Assembly: GCA_003221435.1 (NCBI GenBank)
Contig: QHRS01000073.1
Span: 943-10,533, forward strand
Length of the DNA stretch: 9,591 nucleotides
Source of the DNA: Candidatus Rokuibacteriota bacterium
GTDB taxonomy: Bacteria; Methylomirabilota; Methylomirabilia; Rokubacteriales; CSP1-6
Reading direction: 5' to 3'
Shown piece after piece: positions 1 to 9,103 of this stretch. The first letter of the stretch is position 1; the number at the start of each line of letters is the position of its first letter. The notes beneath the pieces are model-generated. The model saw only the letters and a program-made list of their open reading frames with translations, did no database searches and was not told the origin of the DNA. The translations under genes and the position numbers were made by a program.

Positions 1-1
1 C

Positions 2-644
2 CTCACGGGAGACCAGCTCAGGGCCTGCGCCGCGCTGATCCAGAATCTCTTCGCGTGCTACCTCGCGAAGGACTGCTCGCTCGCCGAGATCAACCCTCTG
101 GTCGTTACCGTCGACGGGCGCGTGATAGCGCTCGACGCCAAGCTCGACTTCGACGACAACGCGCTCTATCGCCACAAGGAGATCATGGCGCTGCGGGACA
201 TCAACGAGGAGCTGCCGCTCGACGTCGAGGCGAGCCGCTACGGCCTGAACTACATCAAGCTCGACGGCAATGTCGGCTGCATGGTGAACGGCGCCGGGCT
301 CGCGATGGCGACGATGGACATCATCAAGCTCGCGGGCGGCGAGCCTGCGAACTTCTTGGACGTCGGCGGGGGCGCGTCGCCCGAGCAGATCGAGAACGCC
401 TTCCGGATCCTGTCCTCCGACCCGAGCGTCAAGGCCGTGTTCATCAACGTCTTCGGTGGCATCCTCCGATGCGACCGGCTCGCCGAGGGGGTGATCGCGG
501 CGGCTCACGATGCCGGTCGTGGTCCGGATGGAAGGCACGAACGTCGAGCTCGGCAGGAAGATGCTCGCGGAATCAGGCCTCACGCTGACGACCGCCGAGG
601 ACATGGCCGACGGCGCCAGAAAGGTCGTGGCGCTGACAAAATGA
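2..644 (+). CDS. sucC: Succinyl-CoA synthetase beta subunit, 5'-truncated by window edge and frameshifted near the 3' end
   Basis: Beta subunit of succinate-CoA ligase (TCA cycle), carrying the ATP-grasp nucleotide site and part of the CoA-ligase domain. Reading from base 2, the peptide contains AEINPLVVT, with the Asn and, 14 residues later, the Asp of ALDAKL; these match the Mg-binding Asn199/Asp213 of E. coli SucC, so about 168 N-terminal residues lie outside the window. It continues with GNVGCMVNGAGLAMATMDI and FINVFGGILRCD, all family hallmarks. After IAAAH (to base 508) the frame changes: the expected tail MPVVVRMEGTNVELG ... VVALTK is read from base 510 to a TGA at 642-644. Relative to E. 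coli SucC about five residues are missing at the junction, consistent with a 14-nt deletion. Without it the reading frame would run to 691 with an unrelated tail. sucD follows after 43 nt. Whether this is a real lesion or an assembly error cannot be decided here. Confidence 0.93.
503..512 (+). other. Frameshift/deletion junction in sucC
   Basis: The upstream SucC frame (codons starting at 491, 494, 497 ...) gives VIAAAH to base 508; the downstream SucC frame starts with ATG at 510. Homologues have about six residues between these blocks (E. coli AEVGVN), here only four bases remain. The change therefore fits loss of about 14 nt rather than a single-base slip. Confidence 0.75.
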
Positions 645-670
645 GCACACGGGATGACCCCCCGACCGTC

Positions 671-686
671 GGGCGCGGAGGCGCCC
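671..686 (+). promoter_or_regulatory. Hairpin presenting the sucD ribosome binding site in its loop
   Basis: GGGCGC (671-676) and GCGCCC (681-686) form a perfect 6-bp GC-only stem around the tetraloop GGAG. The Shine-Dalgarno sequence GGAGG (677-681) is that loop plus the first base of the 3' arm, and the TTG start of sucD follows at 688 with 6 nt spacing. The position fixes the start choice. Short GC palindromes are easy to get by chance in DNA this GC-rich, so a regulatory role is only a possibility. Confidence 0.4.
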
Positions 687-687
687 T

Positions 688-1556
<869 letters not shown>

Positions 1557-1560
<4 letters not shown>

Positions 1561-1979
1561 TTTCGCGCACACTGTGCATCGTCAAGCCGGACGCCGTCGC
1601 CCGGGGCGTCGCGGGCCAGATCATCGCCCGTTTCGAGCGAGCGGGCTTCAAGCTGCTCGCCGTGAAGCTCCTCCACATGACGTACGAGCAGGCCGCCGGA
1701 TTCTACGTCGTGCACAAGGAGCGGCCCTTCTACAAAAGCCTCTGCCTGTTCATGTCCCAGGGGCCGTGCATCGTCATGGTCCTGGAAGGCGACGCGGTGA
1801 TCGCCGGGCTGCGCGAGCTGATGGGCGCGACCGATCCCGCCAAGGCCGCGCCGGGGACGATCCGCAGGGACTTCGCGACCTCGATCGAGTCCAACGCGGT
1901 GCACGGCTCCGATTCGCCGGAATCCGCGGCATTCGAGATCCCCTACTTCTTCAGCGCGCTGGAAATTTGCTCCCGCTGA
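1557..1979 (+). CDS. ndk: Nucleoside-diphosphate kinase
   Basis: Moves the gamma phosphate between nucleoside di- and triphosphates through a phosphohistidine. The 140-residue protein is full length for the family. Visible active-site residues are Lys10 (IVKPDAV), Tyr50 in the AGFYVVHKERPF block, Arg86, Thr92 in GATDP, Arg103 or Arg104 in TIRRDFA, Asn113 and the nucleophile His116 in NAVHGSDSPESA. The C-terminus FFSALEI is also typical. The ATG overlaps the sucD stop codon by four bases. The location next to sucCD makes functional sense because SCS makes either ATP or GTP and Ndk balances the pools; physical association of Ndk with SCS has been reported in Pseudomonas. The following 112-nt spacer to the biotin carboxylase holds small GC-rich inverted repeats (for example GATCCG/CGGATC at 2011-2032) but no clear terminator. 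Confidence 0.97.
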
Positions 1980-2091
1980 CCATGCACTTGGCCCCGCGGA
2001 TGATCCCCGAGATCCGTCGATCCGGGCGGATCGTCCCCTCGGGCGGGCATCTGCCGCAGGCCCCGGCGGGGAAGGTCCAGCAGCGTCGATC

Positions 2092-3606
2092 GTGCTCAGG
2101 GAGCATCGCATCAACAAGCTCCTGATCGCCAATCGCGGCGAGATCGCGGTGCGGGTGATTCGCACCTGCCGCGAGCTGGGTCTGGCCACGGTGGCCGTGT
2201 ACTCCGAGGCCGACCGCGAGGCGCTCCACGTGCTCATGGCCGACGAGGCGTACCCGATCGGCCCGCCGGAGCCGGCGGCGAGTTACCTCGCGATCGATCG
2301 CATCGTGCAGGTCGCGAAGGCCGCGGGAGCCGACGCGATTCACCCGGGCTACGGGTTCCTGGCGGAAAACCCGGTGTTCGCCGAGGCCTGCCTGGCGGCT
2401 GGGCTCACCTTCGTGGGCCCTCCTCCCGCGGCGATGCGCGCCATGTCGGACAAGACCGCTGCGCGGCGCATGGCGACCGAGATGAAGGTGCCGGTCGTGC
2501 CGGGCACGTCGTCGCCCGTCAGCGACGACGCGGAAGCCGCCCGCGCCGCGCGGGACCTCGGCTACCCGGTGATGATCAAGGCGGTGATGGGCGGCGGCGG
2601 CAAGGGCATGCGGCTCGTCTCCCGGGAAGCCGACCTGCCGGCGGCGCTCCGCATGGCGCGCGCGGAGGCGGGCGCGGCGTTCGCCGACGGCTCGATCTAC
2701 ATCGAGCGCTACGTCGCGGAACCGCGGCACATCGAGATCCAGGTGCTCGCCGATGCCCACGGCAACGTTGTCCACCTGGGCGAGCGCGAGTGCTCGATCC
2801 AGCGGCGGCACCAGAAGCTGATCGAGGAATCACCCTCGCCGTTCGTGGACGACGCGATGCGGGCCCGCATGGGCAAAGCCGCCTGCGAGGTCGCCGCCGC
2901 CGCCGGTTACGTCAACGCGGGTACGGTCGAGTTTCTGGTCGATCGCGACCGGAACTTCTACTTCCTCGAGATGAACACGCGGCTCCAGGTCGAGCACCCG
3001 GTCACCGAGATGGTGACGGGGCTCGATCTCGTCCGCGAGCAACTCCGGATCGCCGCCGGCGAGCGCCTCGGATACCGGCAGGACGAGGTCCGACTCCGTG
3101 GCGCGGCGATCGAGTGCCGCATCAACGCCGAGGACCCGTTCGCGGGCTTCATGCCGTCGCCCGGCACGATCACCGGCCTGCGCGCGGCGGAGGGCCCGTG
3201 GGTGCGGAACGACTCCGGCGCGTACGAGGGGTACACGGTGCCGCGCTTCTACGACACGCTCGTCGCCAAGCTCATCGTGTGGGGCGCCGATCGCGACGCG
3301 GCCATCCGCCGCATGGCGCGCGCGCTCGGCGAATACAGGATCGTCGGCGTGCACACGACGATCCCGGTGCTCCAGCGGGTCCTCGCTCACGCCGATTTCA
3401 GGGCCGCCCGCCTCTCGACCGCGCTGCTCGAGCGGATGCTGCCGATGTTCCGCCCCGCGGAGGGACGCTATCGCCCGGTCGCGATGATCGCGGCGGCGCT
3501 CACCGCGTACGAGCGCCTCGGCCGCACGCCCGCCATCCCGCCGTCGCCCTCGCCCGGCCCGTGGCGGCTTGGCGCGCGGCGGGGATGGGGACCGCCCCGT
3601 CCATGA
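2092..3606 (+). CDS. accC: Biotin carboxylase subunit of an acyl-CoA (acetyl/propionyl-CoA) carboxylase
   Basis: ATP-grasp enzyme that carboxylates biotin on a carrier protein using ATP and bicarbonate. Domains: N-terminal LLIANRGEIAVRVIRT (10-25) and HPGYGFLAEN (84-93); ATP lid with Lys121, Lys163 and GGGGKGM (167-173); HQKLIEESPS (240-249) with Lys242; metal and catalytic residues Glu280, Glu293 and Arg297 in EMNTRLQVEHP; C-terminal biotin carboxylase domain from about 330. At 504 residues it exceeds E. coli AccC (449); the extra ~50 residues (FRPAEGRYRPVAMIAAALTAY onward, then a Pro/Gly-rich tail) resemble the linker of propionyl-CoA carboxylase alpha chains. GTG at 2092 is the first usable start and sets the usual distance to ANRGE, but its Shine-Dalgarno is poor (GAAGG at 2071-2075, 16 nt away). 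The biotin carrier protein follows after 22 nt. The substrate of the complex cannot be read from this subunit. Confidence 0.94.
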   Translation: MLREHRINKLLIANRGEIAVRVIRTCRELGLATVAVYSEADREALHVLMADEAYPIGPPEPAASYLAIDRIVQVAKAAGADAIHPGYGFLAENPVFAEACLAAGLTFVGPPPAAMRAMSDKTAARRMATEMKVPVVPGTSSPVSDDAEAARAARDLGYPVMIKAVMGGGGKGMRLVSREADLPAALRMARAEAGAAFADGSIYIERYVAEPRHIEIQVLADAHGNVVHLGERECSIQRRHQKLIEESPSPFVDDAMRARMGKAACEVAAAAGYVNAGTVEFLVDRDRNFYFLEMNTRLQVEHPVTEMVTGLDLVREQLRIAAGERLGYRQDEVRLRGAAIECRINAEDPFAGFMPSPGTITGLRAAEGPWVRNDSGAYEGYTVPRFYDTLVAKLIVWGADRDAAIRRMARALGEYRIVGVHTTIPVLQRVLAHADFRAARLSTALLERMLPMFRPAEGRYRPVAMIAAALTAYERLGRTPAIPPSPSPGPWRLGARRGWGPPRP

Positions 3607-3628
3607 CCGGGGCGGGGCCTCTCGTCGC

Positions 3629-4129
3629 ATGAAGTTCGCGGTCACGATCAGCGATTCCACGGAGATGATCGAGGTCTCGGGCGCCGGGGGCCGCTTCCGC
3701 GTGACGATCGGCGAACAGGTGTGGGACGTCGATGCGCGACTGACCCCGCAGGGGATCTCCTCCCTCCTGATCGACGGCTCCTCGTACGTCGCCGACGTCA
3801 AGGACGAGGATGGGTTCTTCCGCGTGGACGTCCAGGGCGAGAGCTACGACATCCGGGTCGAGGAAGAAACGCGCCACATCATCCGGACGCGCGGCAGAGC
3901 CGCGGGCGGCCACGGCAGCCAGATCGTGAAGGCGCCGATGCCGGGCAAGGTGAGCCACGTCTCGGTGCGCGCGGGCGACACCGTCAACGCCGGGGATCCG
4001 CTTCTGGTGATCGAGGCGATGAAGATGGAAAACGAGTTCAAGGCGCGGGCGGCGGGCACCATCACGCAGGTCCGCGTGGCGGCCGGCCAGACCGTCAACC
4101 CAGGCGACGTTCTGCTGATCATCGAGTGA
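3629..4129 (+). CDS. Biotin carboxyl carrier protein subunit of acyl-CoA carboxylase
   Basis: A 166-residue carrier that holds biotin between biotin carboxylase and a carboxyltransferase. The C-terminal biotinyl/lipoyl domain (about 98-166) shows KAPMPGKV, the biotinylation motif EAMKMEN with Lys132, and the closing VNPGDVLLIIE. The N-terminal ~90 residues form alternating short beta-type segments (FRVTIGEQVWDVDA, LLIDGSSYVADV, FRVDVQGESYDIRV) and resemble the BT subdomain that precedes the biotin domain in propionyl-CoA carboxylase alpha. Together with the preceding gene it therefore looks like a PccA-type chain cut in two. It is not the Ala/Pro-rich AccB type. ATG at 3629 is chosen over an upstream in-frame extension (from 3569) because homology begins there; no strong Shine-Dalgarno is seen, so coupling to accC is plausible. 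The stop is followed after 4 nt by repeat copy A. Confidence 0.9.
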   Translation: MKFAVTISDSTEMIEVSGAGGRFRVTIGEQVWDVDARLTPQGISSLLIDGSSYVADVKDEDGFFRVDVQGESYDIRVEEETRHIIRTRGRAAGGHGSQIVKAPMPGKVSHVSVRAGDTVNAGDPLLVIEAMKMENEFKARAAGTITQVRVAAGQTVNPGDVLLIIE

Positions 4130-4133
4130 GTGC

Positions 4134-4208
4134 CGAAGGGGGCCTCGACGGCCCCCTCCGGGCCGCCCCCAGGAGGGGATGGCGCCGGCACAGCCGGCGC
4201 TCGAACAG
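4134..4208 (+). repeat. Paired-hairpin intergenic repeat, copy A (75 bp)
   Basis: Starts 4 nt after the stop of the biotin carrier gene. Hairpin 1 is GGGGGCCTCGACGGCCCCC (4138-4156; 7-bp stem, 5-nt loop). Hairpin 2 is GCGCCGGCACAGCCGGCGC (4182-4200; 8-bp stem, 3-nt loop), followed by TCGAACAG. The 75-bp unit matches copy C (9011-9085) at 66 positions without gaps; most differences lie in the spacer at 4173-4181. In this copy the spacer GGAGGGG could also pair with CCCCTCC at 4153-4159, giving an alternative fold. No T-run follows, so it is not a standard intrinsic terminator. Confidence 0.9.
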
Positions 4209-4245
4209 TGCGTGGACAGTCGCGAAAGGGGGTAGTCTAGTGGGC

Positions 4246-5016
4246 ATGAAACTCTTCAGGGCGCTGGTCTGGTTGCCCGTCGTGGTGCTCTGCGTTGCCG
4301 AGCCGGCGTTCGCCCAGGGTGACGACGGCCTCAAGGCGCTCGAGCGCGAAGTCCAGACGCTCAAGGAGCGCCAGCTCGCCGTCGAGAAGGAGCTGCAGGA
4401 GATCAAGGCGCTGCTGCGGCGGGCGATGTCAGCCCGCGAGCCCGAGAACGTCGTCCTCAGCGTCAAGGGGCATCCGTCCAGGGGCTCGGGGGACGCGAAG
4501 CTGACGCTGGTCGAGTTCTCCGACTATCAGTGCCCGTTCTGCGGCCGGTACTTCCGCGAGACGCTGCCGCAGATTGAGCGGGACTACGTGAAAACGGGTC
4601 GGGTGAAGTACGTGTTCCGCAACTTCCCGCTCGAGGCGATCCACAAAGAGGCGTTCAAGGCCGCCGAGGCGGCCAACTGCGCCGGCGAGCAGGGCCGCTA
4701 CTGGGAGATGCACGACCGGCTGTTCGCCGACCAGCAGGCGCTCGCGCTGGCCGAGCTGCCGGGCCATGCCCGTGCGCTCGGGCTCGATGCGCCGCGATTC
4801 CAGGAGTGTCTCGACACCCAGAAACACGCCGCGGCGATCCGTCAGGACATGTCGGAGGGTCAGCAGGCCGGCGTCCGGGGCACCCCGTCATTCTTCATCG
4901 GCCTCACGGAAGCGGACGGGTCGAGCGTGAGAGCCGTGAAGGTGATCACGGGTGCACACCCGTACGCGACGTTCAAGGAGGCTTTCGACAGCCTGCTCTC
5001 CCCTCCGAAGAACTAG
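4246..5016 (+). CDS. Secreted DsbA-family thiol-disulfide oxidoreductase
   Basis: Periplasmic thioredoxin-fold protein (Thioredoxin_4/DsbA-like), probably an oxidase or isomerase of protein disulfides. It has 256 residues: signal peptide 1-23 (KLFR, hydrophobic core, cleavage after AFA), a charged heptad-like helix at about 28-60 (LKALEREVQTLKERQLAVEK and on) that may be a coiled coil, then the thioredoxin domain with LTLVEFSDYQCPFCGRYF. The active site is C96-P-F-C99 and the cis-proline is Pro214 in RGTPSFFIG. Two more cysteines, Cys145 (ANCAGEQG) and Cys188 (QECLD), sit where this family often has a second pair. ATG at 4246 is used; an in-frame GTG at 4240 lies nearer the purine-rich AAAGGGGG (4225-4232) and could be the true start, adding two residues without changing the signal peptide. 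The substrate is unknown. Its own promoter must lie in or after repeat A if it is not read through from the carboxylase genes. Confidence 0.93.
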   Translation: MKLFRALVWLPVVVLCVAEPAFAQGDDGLKALEREVQTLKERQLAVEKELQEIKALLRRAMSAREPENVVLSVKGHPSRGSGDAKLTLVEFSDYQCPFCGRYFRETLPQIERDYVKTGRVKYVFRNFPLEAIHKEAFKAAEAANCAGEQGRYWEMHDRLFADQQALALAELPGHARALGLDAPRFQECLDTQKHAAAIRQDMSEGQQAGVRGTPSFFIGLTEADGSSVRAVKVITGAHPYATFKEAFDSLLSPPKN

Positions 5017-5021
5017 TCAAC

Positions 5022-5053
5022 GTCGGGGGGAGCGAGCGCCGCTCCTCCCCGAC
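5022..5053. terminator. Long GC hairpin between convergent genes, candidate bidirectional terminator
   Basis: GTCGGGGGGAGCG (5022-5034) pairs with CGCTCCTCCCCGAC (5040-5053) with one bulged base and a five-base loop. It lies 6 nt past the stop of the DsbA-like gene and about 55 nt beyond the stop of the opposing acyl-CoA synthetase. There is no T-run on either side, so termination would be atypical; the placement between converging transcripts is the main argument. Confidence 0.55.
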
Positions 5054-5107
5054 ACCCCCCACCGGCTACCGGCCGCGAGGGTTCTCTCACGGGCTCTGAG
5101 CGGGGCG

Positions 5108-6681
<1,574 letters not shown>

Positions 6682-6831
6682 GTCGTCTCCTCTCCGGTGT
6701 CGTTCTCCCGCGCGGTCCGGGGCACGTCCATCATCGACCGCGGGCAGTCCAGGGGACACCTAAGATGGCATATTCGACGGGGCGTCATCGAGGCATTTTC
6801 ATGGTTGCGGACGTCCCCGTGGATCGGCCGA

Positions 6832-6849
6832 GATTGATTTTACTCAATT
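6832..6849 (+). promoter_or_regulatory. AT-rich dyad in the divergent spacer, candidate operator/promoter
   Basis: ATTGA (6833-6837) and TCAAT (6844-6848) form a 5-bp dyad around TTTTAC, extendable by a G-T pair. It is the clearest AT-rich patch in the 195-bp spacer between the divergent synthetase (ATG at 6681) and aldolase (ATG at 6877). TTGATT at 6835-6840 could be a -35 box with a weak GGCTAT about 18 nt later, but that would leave almost no leader. A second mildly AT-rich stretch lies at 6763-6774. This is suggestive only; nothing else is recognisable in the spacer. Confidence 0.25.
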
Positions 6850-6876
6850 CCGGCGTTGGGCTATCGTGGGACGAGG

Positions 6877-8928
6877 ATGCGATCGCGTTGGTCTGACGAC
6901 GAAGCCGGCAAGCTCTCGGGCCTCGACCTGCTCGTCTACGCGTCTCGGCTGATCGGCGCCGAGACCTCGCTCGTCGTGTGGGGCGGGGGCAACACCTCGA
7001 TCAAGGTCAGCGAGCAAGACCACCGGGGCCGCGTGATCCCCGTCCTGCGGGTGAAGGGCAGCGGCTCAGATCTCAAGTCGGTCCAGAAGAAGGATTTCCC
7101 CGGGGTCCGGATGGACGACATCCTGGCGCTGCTCGACCGCGAGGACATGCCCGACGAGGAGATGGTCGCCTACCTCGCGCACGCCCTCCAGGACGTCGGC
7201 GGCCCGCGCCCCTCGATCGAGACGCTGCTGCACGGGTTTCTCCCCGCCGAGGCCGTGATCCACACGCACGCCGACGCGATCGTGTCCCTGACGAACAACG
7301 ACCGGGCGCGCGCGGTGATCAGCGGCGTCTACGGCCGGCGCGTGCTGCCGCTCGCTTACCGGCGCCCGGGCTTCCGGATCTCGAAGGACGTCGCGGAGAC
7401 GCTCCGCGACCACCCCGACGCGACGGCCTTGATCCTCGAGCAGCACGGCACGATCTGCTGGGGCAAGACCGTCCGGGACGCCTACGAGGCGACGATCGCG
7501 CTGATCACGGCGGCGGAGGAGGCGATCGCCAAGCGCAGGAAGGGCCGTCGGGTCTTCGGCCGACCGTGCGTCCTGGCGCGCGCGCCGGCCGACCGCCGCC
7601 GCGTCGCGATCGCGATCGCGCCCCGATTGCGCGGGCTGCTCGGTCGGTGCGTGCTCTCCTTGGACGGCAGCGACGACGTGCTGGAGTTCGTGTCCTCAGC
7701 CGCCGCCGAGGAGCTGTCGCAGATCGGGCCGGCGACGCCCGATCACACGATCTACTCCAAGCGGCTCCCGTGTTTTGTCCCGGCCGATCGCGCCGACGAC
7801 CCGGATCGGCTGCTGCCGGTCATCGCCTCGGCCGTCGAACGCTTCGTCCGCGACTACACGGCCTACTTCACGGCTCACGCGCCTCCGGGCCTGGCGCTCA
7901 CCGATCCGATGCCGCGCGTGGTGCTCATCCCCGGCCTTGGGATGTTCACGGCGGGGAAGGACAAGCGCACGGCCGGCATCATCGAGGACATCTACCGCCA
8001 CACGATCGCGGTGCTCGGAAACGCCTCGGCGTTCGGCCGGTACGTATCGCTCTCGGCACAAGACGCCTTCGACGTCGAGTACTGGCCGCTCGAGCTGTAC
8101 AAGCTGACGCTCTCGCCGCCCGAGAAGGAGCTGGCTCGCCGCGTGGCGCTCGTGACGGGCGGGGCCTCGGGGATCGGGCGCGCGGCGGCCGCCCGGCTCG
8201 CGCGCGAGGGTGCCCACGTCGTGATCGGCGACCTCGACGAGGCCGGAGCGCGCAAGGTCGCCGACGAGATCGCGGCCGCGCAGGGGGCCGGGCGGGCGAT
8301 CGGCGTCGGGATGGACGTGTCGAGCGAGGCGTCGGTCGTCGCGGCGTTCGAGGCCGGCGTGCTCGCCTACGGCGGCCTCGATATTCTCGTGTCGAACGCG
8401 GGAATTGCTCACGCGGCCCCGGTGGACCGGATGGAGCTGGCGGACTGGGAGCGTTCCTTCGCGGTGAATGCGACCGGGCACTTCCTGGTCGGTCGCGCGG
8501 CGTTGAAGGGTTTCAAGGCCCAGGGGCGCGGGGGCGTGATGGTGTTCGTAGCGACGAAGAACGTGATGTCGCCCGGCAAGGACTTCGCGGCGTACTCGGC
8601 CTCGAAGGCGGCCGAGGCCCAACTCGCCAAGGTGCTCGCGCTCGAGGGCGGGCCGGTCGGGGTCCGCTCCAACATCGTGAACCCGGACGCCGTCTTCCGC
8701 GACTCGAAGCTCTGGTCGGACGAGGTCCGCCGCGAGCGCGCCGCGGCCCAGGGCATCAGCGTCGCGGAGCTCGAGGACTTCTACCGCAAGCGTAACGTCC
8801 TCGGGGCGCCGATCCTCCCCGAGGACGTCGCGGAGGCGATCCTCTTCCTCGCATCGGATCGCTCGAGCAAGACCACCGGTTGCACGATCACGGTCGACGG
8901 CGGCATCCGGGATGCCTTCCCCCGGTAG
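6877..8928 (+). CDS. Bifunctional class II aldolase / short-chain dehydrogenase (RhaD/YuxG-like)
   Basis: A 683-residue fusion of a zinc class II aldolase and an NAD-dependent short-chain dehydrogenase, the architecture of bifunctional rhamnulose-phosphate aldolase/lactaldehyde dehydrogenases (B. subtilis YuxG is about the same size). Aldolase part: WGGGNTS (35-41), zinc ligands His129 and His131 in IHTHADA, and His190 in LEQHGTICW. A linker region of about 230-415 follows. Dehydrogenase part: TGGASGIG (427-434), Asp452 after beta-2 suggesting NAD preference, SNAG (506-509), Asn531, and the YSASK motif with Tyr573 and Lys577. The usual catalytic Ser thirteen residues before Tyr is Thr560 (VATKN). 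ATG at 6877 is used, with GGGA at 6868-6871 as a weak Shine-Dalgarno; TTG at 6856 would add seven residues. No rhamnose or fucose genes are nearby, so the sugar substrate is unknown. The tandem repeats B and C begin 6 nt after the TAG. Confidence 0.93.
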   Translation: MRSRWSDDEAGKLSGLDLLVYASRLIGAETSLVVWGGGNTSIKVSEQDHRGRVIPVLRVKGSGSDLKSVQKKDFPGVRMDDILALLDREDMPDEEMVAYLAHALQDVGGPRPSIETLLHGFLPAEAVIHTHADAIVSLTNNDRARAVISGVYGRRVLPLAYRRPGFRISKDVAETLRDHPDATALILEQHGTICWGKTVRDAYEATIALITAAEEAIAKRRKGRRVFGRPCVLARAPADRRRVAIAIAPRLRGLLGRCVLSLDGSDDVLEFVSSAAAEELSQIGPATPDHTIYSKRLPCFVPADRADDPDRLLPVIASAVERFVRDYTAYFTAHAPPGLALTDPMPRVVLIPGLGMFTAGKDKRTAGIIEDIYRHTIAVLGNASAFGRYVSLSAQDAFDVEYWPLELYKLTLSPPEKELARRVALVTGGASGIGRAAAARLAREGAHVVIGDLDEAGARKVADEIAAAQGAGRAIGVGMDVSSEASVVAAFEAGVLAYGGLDILVSNAGIAHAAPVDRMELADWERSFAVNATGHFLVGRAALKGFKAQGRGGVMVFVATKNVMSPGKDFAAYSASKAAEAQLAKVLALEGGPVGVRSNIVNPDAVFRDSKLWSDEVRRERAAAQGISVAELEDFYRKRNVLGAPILPEDVAEAILFLASDRSSKTTGCTITVDGGIRDAFPR

Positions 8929-8934
8929 ACCAAT

Positions 8935-9010
8935 CGGCGGGGGCCTCGACGGCCCCCTCCGAGACCTCCCCCAGCAGCAAGTGGCGCCGGCGGAGCCGGC
9001 GCTGGAGCGT
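8935..9010 (+). repeat. Paired-hairpin intergenic repeat, copy B (76 bp, most diverged)
   Basis: Starts 6 nt after the aldolase stop. Hairpin 1 (8939-8957) is identical to that of copy A. Hairpin 2 (8984-9002) keeps both 8-bp arms, GCGCCGGC and GCCGGCGC, while the loop is GGA instead of ACA. The spacer (8958-8983) is one base longer than in A and C and largely different, and the last eight bases are TGGAGCGT rather than TCGAACAG. Overall match to copies A and C is roughly three quarters by eye. It directly abuts copy C. Confidence 0.88.
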
Positions 9011-9085
9011 CGAAGGGGGCGTCGACGGCCCCCTCCGAGCCACCCCCAGAATCGCGTTGCGCCGGCACAGCCGGCGCTCGAACAG
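9011..9085 (+). repeat. Paired-hairpin intergenic repeat, copy C (75 bp)
   Basis: Begins at the base after copy B in the same orientation. Hairpin 1 (9015-9033) has a G for C at 9021, so the stem closes with six pairs around a GTCGACG loop. Hairpin 2 (9059-9077) and the trailing TCGAACAG (9078-9085) are identical to copy A. The spacer differs from both other copies. It ends 5 nt before the AGG (9091-9093) that probably serves the next gene. Confidence 0.9.
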
Positions 9086-9103
9086 GCCGCAGGTCACCAC
9101 GCG

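Noticed and set aside
1982..2125. Small + strand open frame between ndk and the biotin carboxylase (ATG at 1982, 47 codons)
   Set aside because: It overlaps the first 34 bases of the biotin carboxylase gene, has no recognisable domain, and its composition is what GC-rich non-coding sequence gives.
6763..6774. TATA-like patch (GGCATATTCG) as a promoter for the synthetase
   Set aside because: No partner -35 box with acceptable spacing is visible on either strand, so it is not listed as a feature.
7606..7619. Two overlapping GCGATCGC octamers, resembling the HIP1 palindrome of cyanobacteria
   Set aside because: They lie inside the aldolase gene and simply encode a VAIAIA stretch; no excess of this octamer is seen elsewhere in the window.
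7696..8622. Minus-strand open frame of 308 codons inside the aldolase/dehydrogenase gene
   Set aside because: It is antisense to a clearly conserved two-domain enzyme and has the Arg/His/Gly-rich composition of a shadow frame.
8935..9085. Tandem repeats as a possible CRISPR array
   Set aside because: There are only two adjacent units, each about 75 bp with internal hairpins and no spacer between them; the third copy is about 5 kb away and there are no cas genes.
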